Positions 45,890-56,268 of a stretch of 64,000 bases of DNA are shown piece by piece (positions within the stretch are counted from its first letter, which is position 1; the number at the start of each line of letters is the position of its first letter). The position numbers and the translations under genes are program-made. The stretch lies in assembly GCA_008638375.1 (NCBI GenBank), contig CM018052.1:31690239-31754238 (forward strand). Direction: 5' to 3'. Origin of the DNA: Nyssa sinensis. Its lineage: Eukaryota > Streptophyta > Magnoliopsida > Cornales > Nyssaceae. A model generated the notes under the pieces. The model was not told where the DNA came from. It ran no database searches and saw only the letters and a list, made by a program, of their open reading frames with translations.

Positions 45890-47215
45890 TGTTGGCCCTA
45901 AAGGCTTCAACCAAGGGCGTTCTATAAATTTTGATCATAACAAGACATTGATTATATAAACTAATGATTAATTTATCTTAAGTAACAATGCGAATAGGTC
46001 AATAAGCTCAAACAATGGTTGACAAAGTTTTGACTAAAGATGAAAAAGATCAACCTCATGGGGATATTCTTACAAGATCAAGCATCAAGTCAAACACAAG
46101 ACAAAAGGAAACACTCAAGCCCAATGAATCAAGTGAAGAGTTTATTTTCTACTATTTTGGGATTTTAAGTGAACTATGATTGATTGATCAAATGCACAAT
46201 TCTTAAGTATTTAATTGATCAACTAAAATTAACCAACAAAATGATTTTTCAAAATCATAACACTAATAGACTCTAAGCTTTGAAAAGTCAATGTATTTTT
46301 TGAAAAAGAACGTTGAATAAAATAGGAAATATTGCAAAACTGTCAAATTCAGTCGACTAAGTTGCTAACTCAGTCGATTCAATCATGTTCATAAAACATG
46401 TCTATTTTGTCTTTATTAAATTTAGTCAACTAAACCCAAGACTCAGTCGGCTGAATGTGTATTTGTTTACAAAGCCTTAACACTATCTTATTTAGTTGAA
46501 CAATGTAAACATTCAATCGACTGAATTACATAAGTCGTTTTGTGTACAAATTGGCACTGGAAGATTCAATCAACTAAATGATGAACTCAGTAGACTGATT
46601 TTGTCAATCTGGCACTTTCAAATTCAAATTTTAAATAGATCAAAAAAGAGGGAACGACTAGTTTTTGAATCAAATGGCTATATTCTTCAAATGTCTATAA
46701 ATAGAGGTTGTTGAAAGCATTTATTGTTAACTCTCACTAGCACTTGCTCTTAAATTCAAATCATTCAAAGTGACTTGAGATCTCATTAATTTCAAATCTA
46801 GACCTCAAAATGTTCTCATCTCTTAAATACTTAAACATTTGTTGATCAATCATTAAAGAGTGGACTTTTATTGTACCATTCATCTCTAGAAGAGAGTATT
46901 CTTTAACAAACTTTTTGTATCTTCTCATTATGGTGAGATTTTCAGGTAGGTACTACCCTTGTGAGACAAAAGACCGGGGGGGGGGGGATTTGCTAGGAAA
47001 AGAATGGGAAGTTCTTCATTGTAAAAGTTTGATCTCTACTTATGAAGGAATTCATATAATGGAAAAACTCAAGCAAGAAACTTAAGTCGAGGACGTGCTT
47101 GGTCTCTCTTCCTTATTTTTTACTTACTTTGTGTTTTACTTGTCTTAGTATTTAAAATTTGTAAAAGTAAATCATATTATCCTATTCACCCCTCTCGATA
47201 CATATTTGAGCAACA
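45890..47215 (+). mobile_element. Probable solo LTR of a SIRE-type Copia element
   Basis: Begins TGTTGGCCCTAAAGGC and ends ACCCCTCTCGATACATATTT then GAGCAACA, the ends usual for SIRE/Maximus LTRs, including the 'TTCACCCCTCTCG' stretch before the end. Length is 1326 bp. Internal 'cagtcgactgaat'-like motifs also recur. Flanks are TATAT (45885-45889) and AATAT (47216-47220), a near-perfect 5-bp duplication. No internal region follows, so it probably arose by LTR-LTR recombination. Confidence 0.65.
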
Positions 47216-47276
47216 AATATATTTTAAATTAATTGACGAAAAGAGCGAAAGAACGTATTATCTCGATACATATTTG

Positions 47277-47531
47277 CAATATATTTTGATATTGCATTTT
47301 TTATCTCTAATTTGATTAAATATTTTTTTTAGCAAAATAGTATTTGGCTCCCCCAAAAAATTTTAATATTATATTTTTTACCCCTAATTTTGTTAGAGTA
47401 TTTTAATAAAATAAGACTTGACCCCCTAAATTTTTTTTTTTATATATTCATATAAACTCTCTTAAATTCTAATGTCTTCAATCTGATCCCTTCTAACTAA
47501 AATTTTTAGATATGTTATTAGACTTTATTGA
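47277..47531 (+). repeat. Duplicated segment (left part) of the E locus
   Basis: Matches 34085-34320 upstream of copy C. The match resumes at 57992 after Tat-2. Confidence 0.85.
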
Positions 47532-48125
47532 TGATGCTACACTTTTCGGCTCGCAATAAGTATGGACTCCGTGACCTGTAGAACACTCAGAAAGATAATC
47601 AGAGGACCACCGGATTGGCTCCGGCGGTAGCCGCTCCGATGCTTAAGTAAGTAAAAGAATTGAAAGACTGTATTGAAAGCCAAAGAATGAGCATGAAAGT
47701 AAAGCGTACCTTTAGGGTTTAATTTATAAGCTGTGGCTTTCCTAAGTTGATTAGGATTTGACGCCATGAATATAGGGATTTGATCATCGGAGATTGTGGT
47801 TACCTTGTGGAGCATTGCATAGAGATAACCATAGATGGTAGTTCCCTTGTTGAAGATTGTTTCCTTGTTGAAGACTGCTTCCTTATTCCCTGCTCGGCAC
47901 CCGCTAAGGCAGTGACGAGTTCTAGAGTGGTGGTCTGGACCCTGTGATCAGTTCTGGATATATATGTTCCGAAGGTGTATGTTTGGTCACTTCCGACCTG
48001 ATGTGATGATCTGTATGCTTGAGCTTTTAGTTATTGGCTGAGTGAGAATCGTGTTGGCCGAGCATGAGTCGGACTATGGTTATACGTGTCAAGTGTTGAT
48101 TGGCTTGTCCTTTTATGGTATATCA
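47532..48125 (-). repeat. Tat-2 3' LTR
   Basis: 594 bp, TGATGC...ATCA. Related throughout to the Tat-1 LTR but clearly another subfamily. Confidence 0.9.
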
Positions 48126-48146
48126 GTTACTCCCCCCCCAAGTCCT
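48126..48146 (-). other. Tat-2 polypurine tract
   Basis: On the minus strand this reads GGACTTGGGGGGGGAGTAAC, directly before the 3' LTR. Confidence 0.7.
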
Positions 48147-48372
48147 AGTTTAATGCTGGCAAGCAACTAGGGCTAAGCCTTTTTCGGAAAGTCATGTGTC
48201 CTGTCCGTTCGCCTCCCAAGACAACTGTTGGGGCGCCATTTATTGCGCAGCCGGAGATTAGGTCTTTTCAATGCCATCATTGTACTGGGCCGATAGTTAA
48301 GTTTCTCGAGATCACCATTGTTCCGAACCGTCATGGCGTTTGGTTTGGTGGGTCCCTTCTGATACCGTGCTT

Positions 48373-48380
48373 TATAAATA
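48373..48380 (+). promoter_or_regulatory. TATA box of the Tat-2 antisense gene
   Basis: TATAAATA lies 169 bp upstream of ATG 48549, in the block shared with Tat-1 (TATA at 15307). Confidence 0.6.
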
Positions 48381-48548
48381 CGGGATGAGATTTTGAAATG
48401 ACCTTTCCCCGTCATTTTCACTGTGCCAGAAGATTTCATTCGCCATTGTTGGTTTATGCGACCTTGAAGAATACTGATTTCCTGAGTTAGAACAGGTTCA
48501 ACTGATTTTTCCTTTTCTCTTGCTTCTTTCTTCTTGAATCCGAGGATA

Positions 48549-50434
48549 ATGTCTGCTCCCTCTGAATCCCCAATTGTGAATGAAGGAGTGGGAAACCCTT
48601 TTGAGATGGCTGTTCCGTCTCTTGTGGAAGATGTAGGTAACCCTGCTCCCGAAGTTATTGGGGAGAGACCTGTTGATCCTCCCACTAGTCCTGGGGTTAG
48701 GATAGTTGATACTTTTGAGGAGCCCCGAAACAGGGCTGGGGAGACCTCTGGTAGGTCTTCCCGTAGAGAAGAGGGTGAGAGTGTTGTCACTCAGAGCCTT
48801 CTGGACGAGTGGAGGGCGAAATACAATTTTCCCCCGAATGTGACCTGCAGAGTGCCAGGCCCCATGGATCGTCCCCAAAATGTTGAAGCCGGGGAGATTT
48901 GTGTTTACCTTGCCTGGTTTGAAATGGGCTTGAGACTCCCATTGCTGGATTTAGTTAGACAATTCTTTTGTTGGTACAAGCTCTGCCCTACCGACCTGAA
49001 TCTCAATAGCTGGCGGCAGCTTCTAGGATTTGTGGTGTTGGGACACCTGAACAAGGTGGATGTGTCTCTGGACTTAATCCGTAGCAATATGGATCTGAAG
49101 TTCAAGCAGGCGGAAGGCCTTTTCTATATGTCCTTCGAGAAGGGGTTCCGACCCTTGTCCTCCATTCCCACTTCCAATAAAACGTGGAAGAAGTGGTACT
49201 TCTTCGTCGGAGGAGGATGGGAGCATGAAGGCTTTCAAGAAGGAGAGGCCTCGTCATTCCCTCGTGTTACGAGTCATAAGGGTGAGGCTTATTCCCTTAG
49301 ATTTACTTTTAGCCTTGTTATGCCTTCCGAACTGATAAACTGATATATCTTTCCTTACTTGTGTGCAGTCAAGAGTGTTTGGAAGAGGCCCAATTTTACT
49401 GAAGCACTGCGGGATCAGTACCGAGTACTATTTTCGACTCCTAACCGGGCTCATTCTGTCATTGTAACTCCAGTAAACTTGATGGCTGCCCGTAATGCAG
49501 AGCTTAAGAAGAGGCTGACCTCAAAATGGGCGGTGCCGGAGGCCCAAGCGGTGGGGGAGGCTTCCTCCCGAGCTGAGCCTGATCCCCCTCTTGAAGTAAA
49601 AAGGAGAAGGTTGATCTCTGGCTCTCCCGAGCCTGCCATTCCTGTATCAACCGTTCCTCCTGCCCCTTCCGGTCCGAGCAGAAGGTCTAGGAAGGGGAAA
49701 GCACCTGCTGTGCCGTCCGAGCCGTTTAACGAGCCGGACTATCAGATTGCCAAGAAGGCATTTGATCAAATATAGGCTCAGGGCCCACACCGATACAGAG
49801 GGGATGACCCCTCCAAGCTGATGACTGAGATGATGAATCTCCAGATGAGGGTAACTTCTGAAGCTTTTTCTTGACGTTTCTGTTTACTCATTCGTTCAAT
49901 CTAAATTGTCTGTCTTGCTTTGTGCAGAGCATGCATAGCTTGGCTGCTCTGATGGTGACCCCCATGGGCCTTGAGGAGGCCGAGAAGCTAAGGGCCGAGA
50001 TGGATGAGATGAGGCTGGAGCTCGGAACAGCCCGATCCAAAGCTCAGATTGCTGAAGAGGGTCTGAAGGAAGCTACTACCAACCTTACCGTGGCAGAGTC
50101 TGAGAGGGACATATATGCTCAGAAGGTTGAGGTGCTTCAAGCGGAGTTGGTTAATATCCGAAGTTCCTTCGATCAGAAGGTTCGGGAGGCGGTTGATCAA
50201 GCCAAGGTTGAGACTGAGATGGAACTGAAGGATGAAGTTGACCAGATGGGCGATGACCTGATCCGGTTCGGTTTTGAAAGCTTTCGAACTAGATTCCAGA
50301 TTCAGTTCCCAGATTTTGATGTGTCATCAATCGTTCTCCCTCAACCTACCTCATCTCGTCCTGATCCGGACAAAACGGCTGGGGCTACTGCCCTTAACTT
50401 GGAAGAGGACGCAGGTCCTTCTGGGAAGGCCTGA
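48549..50434 (+). pseudogene. Tat-2 antisense gene (Transposase_28-like plus coiled coil), one stop
   Basis: Opposite strand to gag-pol. Exon 1 is 48549-49281 (MSAPSESPIVNEG ... GEICVYLAWFEMGLRLP ... NSWRQLLGFVVLGHLNK ... RPLSSIPTSNKTWKKW). The 87-bp intron 49282-49368 is GTGAGG...GTGCAG. Exon 2 is 49369-49850 (SVWKRPNFTEALRDQY ... LEVKRRRLISGSPE). The 77-bp intron 49851-49927 is GTAACT...GTGCAG. Exon 3 is 49928-50434, a long coiled coil (EEAEKLRAEMDEMRLELG ... VDQMGDDLI) with an acidic tail. Phases join exactly to 574 codons. The only lesion is TAG 49773-49775, Trp in Tat-1. Exon 1 resembles the Transposase_28 family; function unknown. The start differs from a longer non-ATG extension upstream because ATG 48549 aligns best with Tat-1. 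Confidence 0.8.
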
Positions 50435-51035
50435 GGCTTTGTGGGTTTTTATTTCTTTTTGTTTTTGCTATTGATGTAATGGGCGTATACTTCCGATCAA
50501 TAAAATTGATTTTCCTTCAGATTCTTCTTATGTTCTTCCCTTCTGTGTAATTTAGTCATAAGTATGGCTATTCTGAGTATCTTGCATGTTAGATCAACTG
50601 TCCAGTAATCAATAGTTGCTTTCTATACTTCGATACTTGTCACTGAATAGTGAATGTAGATTAACTTCAACTGTCTCATTATAATAAGACAAGAAAGTAA
50701 ATATAATCAGATAGACGGAGCCCGATAGAGTAGGATTAAACTTCTGTAGGGCTCTGAGATAGACTGCTCTGAATCAAGAGCTTGTGAAGATAACTAGGCA
50801 GCTTGTGCTTGTCATTATGATGCTCGGCATGCTGTGTTCGAGTACTTAGGATCAGGATATACCCGGGCTATTTGGCCTTTGTCATATGACTGGCCTGTCA
50901 TAAGATGGTTAAGTCTGGAAGGTCTGAATCTCGAGTAGGGGGTTTGTACACTTATACTTTGTTCCCCTCTCTGTCAATTCGGGAGCTTCAGTACTGGACT
51001 GTGGTTTCTGATTAAAGAGTTCTGTACCTTGTCTC
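50435..51035. other. Tat-2 spacer downstream of the antisense gene
   Basis: Starts with an AATAAAATTGA polyadenylation-like signal near 50500. No reading frame supported. Confidence 0.5.
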
Positions 51036-51180
51036 TTGGTATATCGAAGAGGCACATTTAATGCACCGTTTATTTATTCGATTGTCGTTTGGGATTTCGA
51101 GGCCACTCTCTTTTTCACCGTTGCGACGGTCCAGTTGGGTGGCCTTTGGACTTCCAATGTCTATATATATAGAAACGAGG
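51036..51180 (+). promoter_or_regulatory. Second promoter-like block in Tat-2
   Basis: A diverged copy of the antisense-gene promoter region (compare 15205-15320 and 48220-48385). It has the same order of elements, 'gtttatttattcg', 'tttgggatttcga', 'gtccagttgggtgg', and then TATATATATAG at about 51165-51175. Absent at the matching place in Tat-1. Confidence 0.45.
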
Positions 51181-51268
51181 GCATACGGTTGCGCTCAACC
51201 CTTTTGCTCCCCGAATTGTTTGTAAGAGAGATTTTATATGCTGCCGGAGTTTTGCCACTCGTCCAAAG

Positions 51269-51448
51269 ATGATGGATGATTCCTTGCCTGAGATAGGAAT
51301 GATTAAACTATGGCCGAGAGTTAACCTTCCCTTATTTTCAGTCTCCAAGGAAGGATTGAAGGAGGCACAAGTCTTCTTGTTTCCTCTAGCATCCGATCAA
51401 GATTCCTCCGATTGGTGGTGGCCCCTCCTTGATTCAACCGAGGCCTAG
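51269..51448 (+). CDS. Small hypothetical antisense ORF in Tat-2
   Basis: 59 residues from ATG 51269 (MMDDSLPEIGMIKLWPRVN ... DWWWPLLDSTEA), ~95 bp downstream of the second TATA-like block. After the TAG (51446-51448) the same frame stays open for 57 more codons, including LPPLPHVLSETLAPIGWG, so it may be a longer ORF with one nonsense change. The family is not recognised and no counterpart is seen in Tat-1. An annotation only on position and composition. Confidence 0.35.
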   Translation: MMDDSLPEIGMIKLWPRVNLPLFSVSKEGLKEAQVFLFPLASDQDSSDWWWPLLDSTEA

Positions 51449-52189
51449 AGCGTTGGTGATGAAGACGAGGGTGAGTTGCCTCCTCTTCCTCACGTCTTGT
51501 CAGAGACCCTTGCTCCAATCGGCTGGGGTGTGACAACTGATGTGAGGAAGATAAGGGGAGGTCCCTTGAGACCCAGAGCCCTCATCATCCGTTGGTCATG
51601 GGATGGATGATAGTGATGATGAAATGGCCTGGGCGCTCCTTGATGCAGATTGGGGTTTAGGGTTCCTTCCTTTCAAATGAAGCCGGCGGCGTCGGTAATG
51701 GAAGTTTGGCTCCCGTGCCCCTTTATCATCCAAGGAGAAAATCCTGTGCCCCTTTATCATCCAAGGAGAAAAGCTGAGATGTTGAGAACTGTAGCTTCTG
51801 TAATAGCTTCTATAATAGCTTCTGTAGTAGCTTCTGTAGTGATGTCTTTGTACTGATGTAAATCTTCTAATTTATCAATAAAATTAAGTCTCTTTTTCTC
51901 AGATCTGATGTCTTCTGTATTCGAATGTGCTTTTCTGTAGTTAAAACACTTTCTCGTGCACTTCTGATATATGAATGTTCTGAGAATAAATCAAAGAAAC
52001 TTAGAAAAATGCTGGAATCAAAGTACTTCACTCCTGATCGGTACCATAGTACTTGTTGTTTGTTTGACAGATAAGCCAAATAATATAAATATCAGATCTG
52101 AGATGTTCCGATCTAGGAAACTTTAGTTTGTAGATGTTCGGAACTTCTGTCTTTGGATGGACTGGATCATAGAGTTTGCTAATTGAAGA

Positions 52190-52895
52190 CGGAGCAGGCT
52201 CGGAAGGCCTGTGCATTAGGGTGGTCCAGGCTCTGGAGGCCTGCGTATATAGAAAATGGACCAAGTATTTAAGACCTGTATACTATGGACCAGGCTCTAA
52301 AGGCCTGTGCATTATAGATGGACCAAGTACTAAGACTTGTACATTTATGGACCAGGCTCTGAAGGCCTGTGCATTATAGATGGACCAAGTACTAAGACTT
52401 GTGCATTTATGTGCATTTATGGACCAGGCTCTGAAGGCCTGTGCATTATAGATGGACCAAGTACTAAGACTTGTGCATTTATGGACCAGGCTCTGGAGGC
52501 CTGTGCATTATAGATGGACCAAGTACTGAGACTTGTACATTTATGGACCAGGCTTTGGAGGCCTGTGCATTATAGATGGACCAAGTACTGAGACTTGTAC
52601 ATTTATGGACCAAGCTCTGGAGGCCTGTGCATTAATAAATGGACCAAGTACTGAGACTTGTACATTTATGAACCAGGCACTGGATGCCTGTGCATTTAAT
52701 AGATGGACCAAGTGCTAAGACTTGTACATTTATGAACCAGGCTCTGGATGCCTGTGCATTTAATAGATGGACCAAGTACTGAGACTTGTACATTTATGGA
52801 CCAGGCTCTGGATGCCTGTGCATTTAATAGATGGACCAAGTACTAAGACTTGTACATTTATGGACCAGGCTTTGGAGGCCTGTGCATTAATAGAT
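52190..52895. repeat. ~62-bp two-part minisatellite, about 10 units (Tat-2)
   Basis: Alternating half-units: one reads GGACCAGGCTCTGGAGGCCT then GTGCATTATAGA, the other GGACCAAGTACTGAGACTTG then TACATTTAT. Each half aligns with the 31-bp Tat-1 unit, so Tat-2 repeats the dimer. 'ggaccaagt' occurs about ten times from 52257 to 52833. Same location between integrase and antisense gene. Confidence 0.9.
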
Positions 52896-52926
52896 AGACA
52901 TTTTATGGAAGTGAAAGAAAACCTCT

Positions 52927-54141
52927 CTACTGATAATACTTCCGTAAGTGTTCCACGTTCCATGGCCTAGGAATAGGCTTCCCAGTCATGTCTTTTAGCC
53001 AGTAGGTGGTAGGCCAAACAACCTTTGTTACTTTGTAGGGGCCTTCCCAGTTTGGTGACAACTTTCCCATGGTGGGATCCTTGATGTTTTGAAAGACTCT
53101 TCTTAAGACAAAGTCTCTAACTTGAAAGCTGACTGTCTTGAGTCCTACCTTGGATTTGTTGACCATTCTCTGTTGATAGGCTTCCATCTTGATGCTGGCC
53201 TGATCCCTTCTCTCTTCGAGCAAATCCAAGTTTTCCATCAGCTGCTGATCATTGGATTCTTGCTCAAAGGCCTCAGTCCTCAGGGTTGGCATACCGATCT
53301 CAACTGGAATTACCGTTTCTGTTCCATAGGCTAGTGAGAAGGGAGTTTCAGAGGTGGGAGTTCTTCTGGTTGTTCTGTAGGCCCAAAGAACTCCAGGGAG
53401 TTCTTCTGCCCACTTCCCTTTGGCCTGTTCCAACCTTTTCTTTAACCCGTCAAAGATTGTTCGGTTGGTGACCTCTGCTTGGCCATTTGCTTGTGGATGG
53501 CCTAGAGAGGCAAAGTGTTGCCTGATGTTGAGATTTTCGCAGAATGCTTTGAAGCCTTTACCAGTGAATTGTGTCCCATTGTCTGAGATAATTACACGTG
53601 GTATGCCGAACCTGCACACAATGTTCTTCCAAGTGAAGTTCTCAACTTCCTTTTCTGTGATATGTGTTAAAGGCTCGGCTTCGGCCCATTTAGAGAAGTA
53701 GTCGATGGCCACCAAGAGATATTTCCTGTTTGGAGGTGCCCTCGGTAATGGACCCACTATGTCCATCCCCCACTGAGCAAAAGGCCAAGGACTAGGAATC
53801 GGGATAAGCTCGTGATGAGGCTGATGTTGGTATGGGGCAAATCTCTGGCATTTGCCGCACTTCCGAACATATTCCTTTGCTTGTTTCAGCATGCCAGGCC
53901 AGTAGTAACCCTGTGATAGAGCTAGGTGGGCTATAGTTCTGCCCCCATTATGATTCTTGCAAATTCCCTCATGTATTTCAGTCAAGACATATTATGACTC
54001 GTCTGGAGCCAAGCATTTTAACAGAGGTTGAGAATACGACCTTCTGTAAAGCTTGTTGTTCAGGATCAGGTACCGAGCCGCTCTGATTCGGATTCTCCTA
54101 GCTTTGTTTTTATCCTCTGGGAGGAGCCCGGATCTTAGATA
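52927..54141 (-). pseudogene. Tat-2 integrase (nearly intact)
   Basis: A 352-residue stretch (53985-52927) contains the zinc-binding part (HNGGRTIAHLALSQGYYW ... CGKCQR), the DDE core (WGMDIVGPLP, ISDNGTQFTG, NGQAEVTNR) and the C-terminal module (KLSPNWEGPYKVTKVV) ending HLRKYYQ. Upstream in frame are LRSGLLPEDKNKARR and LYRRSYSQPLLKCLAPDES. They are cut by stops at about 53993 (S*YVLTEIHEG, where Tat-1 has Asn) and 54142 (PIL*). The catalytic core is complete. Confidence 0.9.
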
Positions 54142-55060
54142 CTAGAGGATTGGAGTCATCCAGTTCTGGGGCTGTTCATCAATTTGAGCAACTTGTGCTT
54201 CCTCAATACTGGATCCTGGCTGAAAGGAGATTTTAATTATGGAATCTGCTTCAGACTTGAGGCGTGAGGCCATGTTAGCCAGAGCATCTGCTCTGCAATT
54301 CTGGCTTCTCTCAATTTTCTGGATAGTAAATGTCTGGAAGGAATGCTTCAAGTGGTTTACCAATTCGGAGTACCGGAGCATCCTATCATCTTTAATGGCA
54401 AATTCTCCCAAGACCTGGCTCACTACCAGTTGGGAGTCAGAAAAGACATCGAGGTTCTGAGCCTTGCATTCCAAGGCAAGCTTCATGCCTAAGATTAGGG
54501 CTTCGTATTCGGCTTCATTATTAGAAGCTTTGAACCCCAGGCTGACTGCTTTTTCTGACGTGAGCCCATTAGGGGACTGTAGTACCAGGCCTACCCCTGA
54601 TCCTTGATCGGTTGACGATCCATCAATGCACAGCAGCTAGGTTCCCGAAGTTTCGGTGACTTGTGCTTTGTTCTGAAGTGCCGGGGTGAACTCGGCTACG
54701 AAATCAGCTAAGGCCTGCCCTTTGATGGAGTTTCGGGGTACTTATGATATGTCGAAATCCCCTAGCTCCACAGACCACTTTACTAATCTTCCCAATACCT
54801 CAGGTTTCCTCAGTATTGACTTCAGAGGATAGGTAGTTGGGATCTCGATTGGATGGGCCTGGAAATAAGGTCGAAGCTTCCGAGCTGATATGACCAAGGC
54901 ATAAGCCAGTTTCTCTACTTCTGGGTATCTTTTTTCCGCGTCAAGTAGTGCCTTACTGATGTAGAATATAGGCCTCTGCACTCCTCTGTCCTGTCTGATC
55001 AATGCAGAGCTGACCGTGTTTTCGGAGACTGCAAGGTACAGGAGTAGTTTTCTCCCTGTA
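54142..55060 (-). pseudogene. Tat-2 dual RNase H region (broken)
   Basis: The first, degenerate Gypsy RNase H is LLLYLAVSENTVSSALI ... RKLRPYFQAHPIEIPT. The second, archaeal-type, is LCIDGSSTDQGSGVG ... SNNEAEYEALILGMK ... SDSQLVV ... ADALANMAS. Stops lie at about 54740 (FDIS*VPR) and 54640 (GT*LLCIDG, from Trp), and a one-A deletion lies near 55047. The acidic residues of the second domain are kept. Confidence 0.85.
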
Positions 55061-56259
55061 CTGGTTTTGACAGAAGCTCTGGAGAGGCTAGATACTCCTT
55101 TAGTTCTTGAAAGGATTTCTCGTATTCTTCTGTCCACTGCAAAGCTTTGCTGCCCTTCAGAGCTTTGAAGAATGGTAGGCAGCGATCAGTGGATTTGGAT
55201 ATAAATCTGCTCAGGGCCTCAATTCTGCCATTCAGCTCCTGAATTTCCTTTCTGGTTTTTGGCGACTTCAGCCCAATCAGAGCTTGGATCTGAATGGGGT
55301 CTGCTTCGATACCCCTCTGAGAGACAATGTATCCCAAGAATTTTTCCTTCGTAACTCCGAAGGTACATTTCGAGGGGTTAAGCTTCATTCTGTGCTGTCT
55401 GAGGATATCGAAGGTCTGGGCTAAGTGCTGGAGGTGGCTTCCTTTCTGAAGGCTCTTGACCAGCATGTCGTCGATGTATACCTCCATGGTGCTGCCAAGC
55501 AGTGGGCTGAACATCTTGTTCATCAACCGCTGATAAGTGGCTCCAGCATTCTTCAAACCTAAAGGCATCACTCTGTAGCAGTAGAGCCCTCTTTCTGTTA
55601 TGAAGGCAGTCTTCTCTTGATCTAGAGGGTACATTTGGATCTGGTTGTACCCAGAGTAGGCATCCATGAAACTCATAAGCTCGTGCCCCGCAGTGGCGTC
55701 AACCAGTTGGTCTATTCTTGGCAGTGGAAAGCTGTCCTTGGGGCACGCTCTGTTGAGGTTTGTATAATCAACACAGACTCTCCACTTGCCCTTTTTTTTC
55801 TTGACAAGCACGGTGTTGGCTAGCCACTCGGGATAGAACACTTCCCGTATCATCCTGGCGTCCAGCAGCCTTTGGACTTCTTCGTTTATAATCCGATGCC
55901 ATTCAGGAGCAATCGGCCTTCTCTTCTGTCTGACTGGCGGGTGATCCGGATCCACCATCAGTTTGTGAGTTATAAGATTAGGATTTATTCCCTCCATGTC
56001 TCTGGTCTCCCGCAAAGATAGAGAAGTTGTCTTTCAAGAACCTGACTATCTTTTCCTGCTCGGTGTGTGATAGGTCTGGGCCGATGTACAAGTAACGCCC
56101 CTCTGCTTCTGAACTGACCAGTACTTTAATGGGCTCGCCAACAGGTTTGGCTCAGCTGTCGCGTCCCCTTGGGCTCAGGGGTTCTTCAATGCTGGATGGG
56201 CAATCTTCCACCTCGGGAGAATGAGTAAGAACCGGATCTGCACAGTCCCGGGTGTACTG
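55061..56259 (-). pseudogene. Tat-2 reverse transcriptase (core intact)
   Basis: The leader (QYTRDCADPVLTH ... KVLVSSEAEGRYLY) has a TGA near 56155 (Arg in Tat-1) and a one-base deletion near 56010 before ETRDMEG. From there an uninterrupted RT core runs to about 55050: VRQKRRPIAPEW, ANTVLVKKKKGKWRVCVDYT, FPLPRIDQLVDA, GLYCYRVMPLGLKNAG and catalytic YIDDMLVKS, then the thumb/connection (LGYIVSQRGIEADP). Confidence 0.9.
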
Positions 56260-56268
56260 TAATTGCTA
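56260..56268 (-). promoter_or_regulatory. Candidate stop-readthrough site, TAG-CAA-TTA (Tat-2)
   Basis: Minus-strand codons AAA TAG CAA TTA join protease (ECHAIALKEKAPK) to the RT leader (QLQYTRDC) in one frame. Same nine bases and position as 21905-21913 in Tat-1, while the codons around them have diverged. Confidence 0.6.

Noticed and set aside
53122..53701. Plus-strand open frames opposite Tat-2 integrase
   Set aside because: Shadows of the integrase frame, which has clear catalytic motifs.
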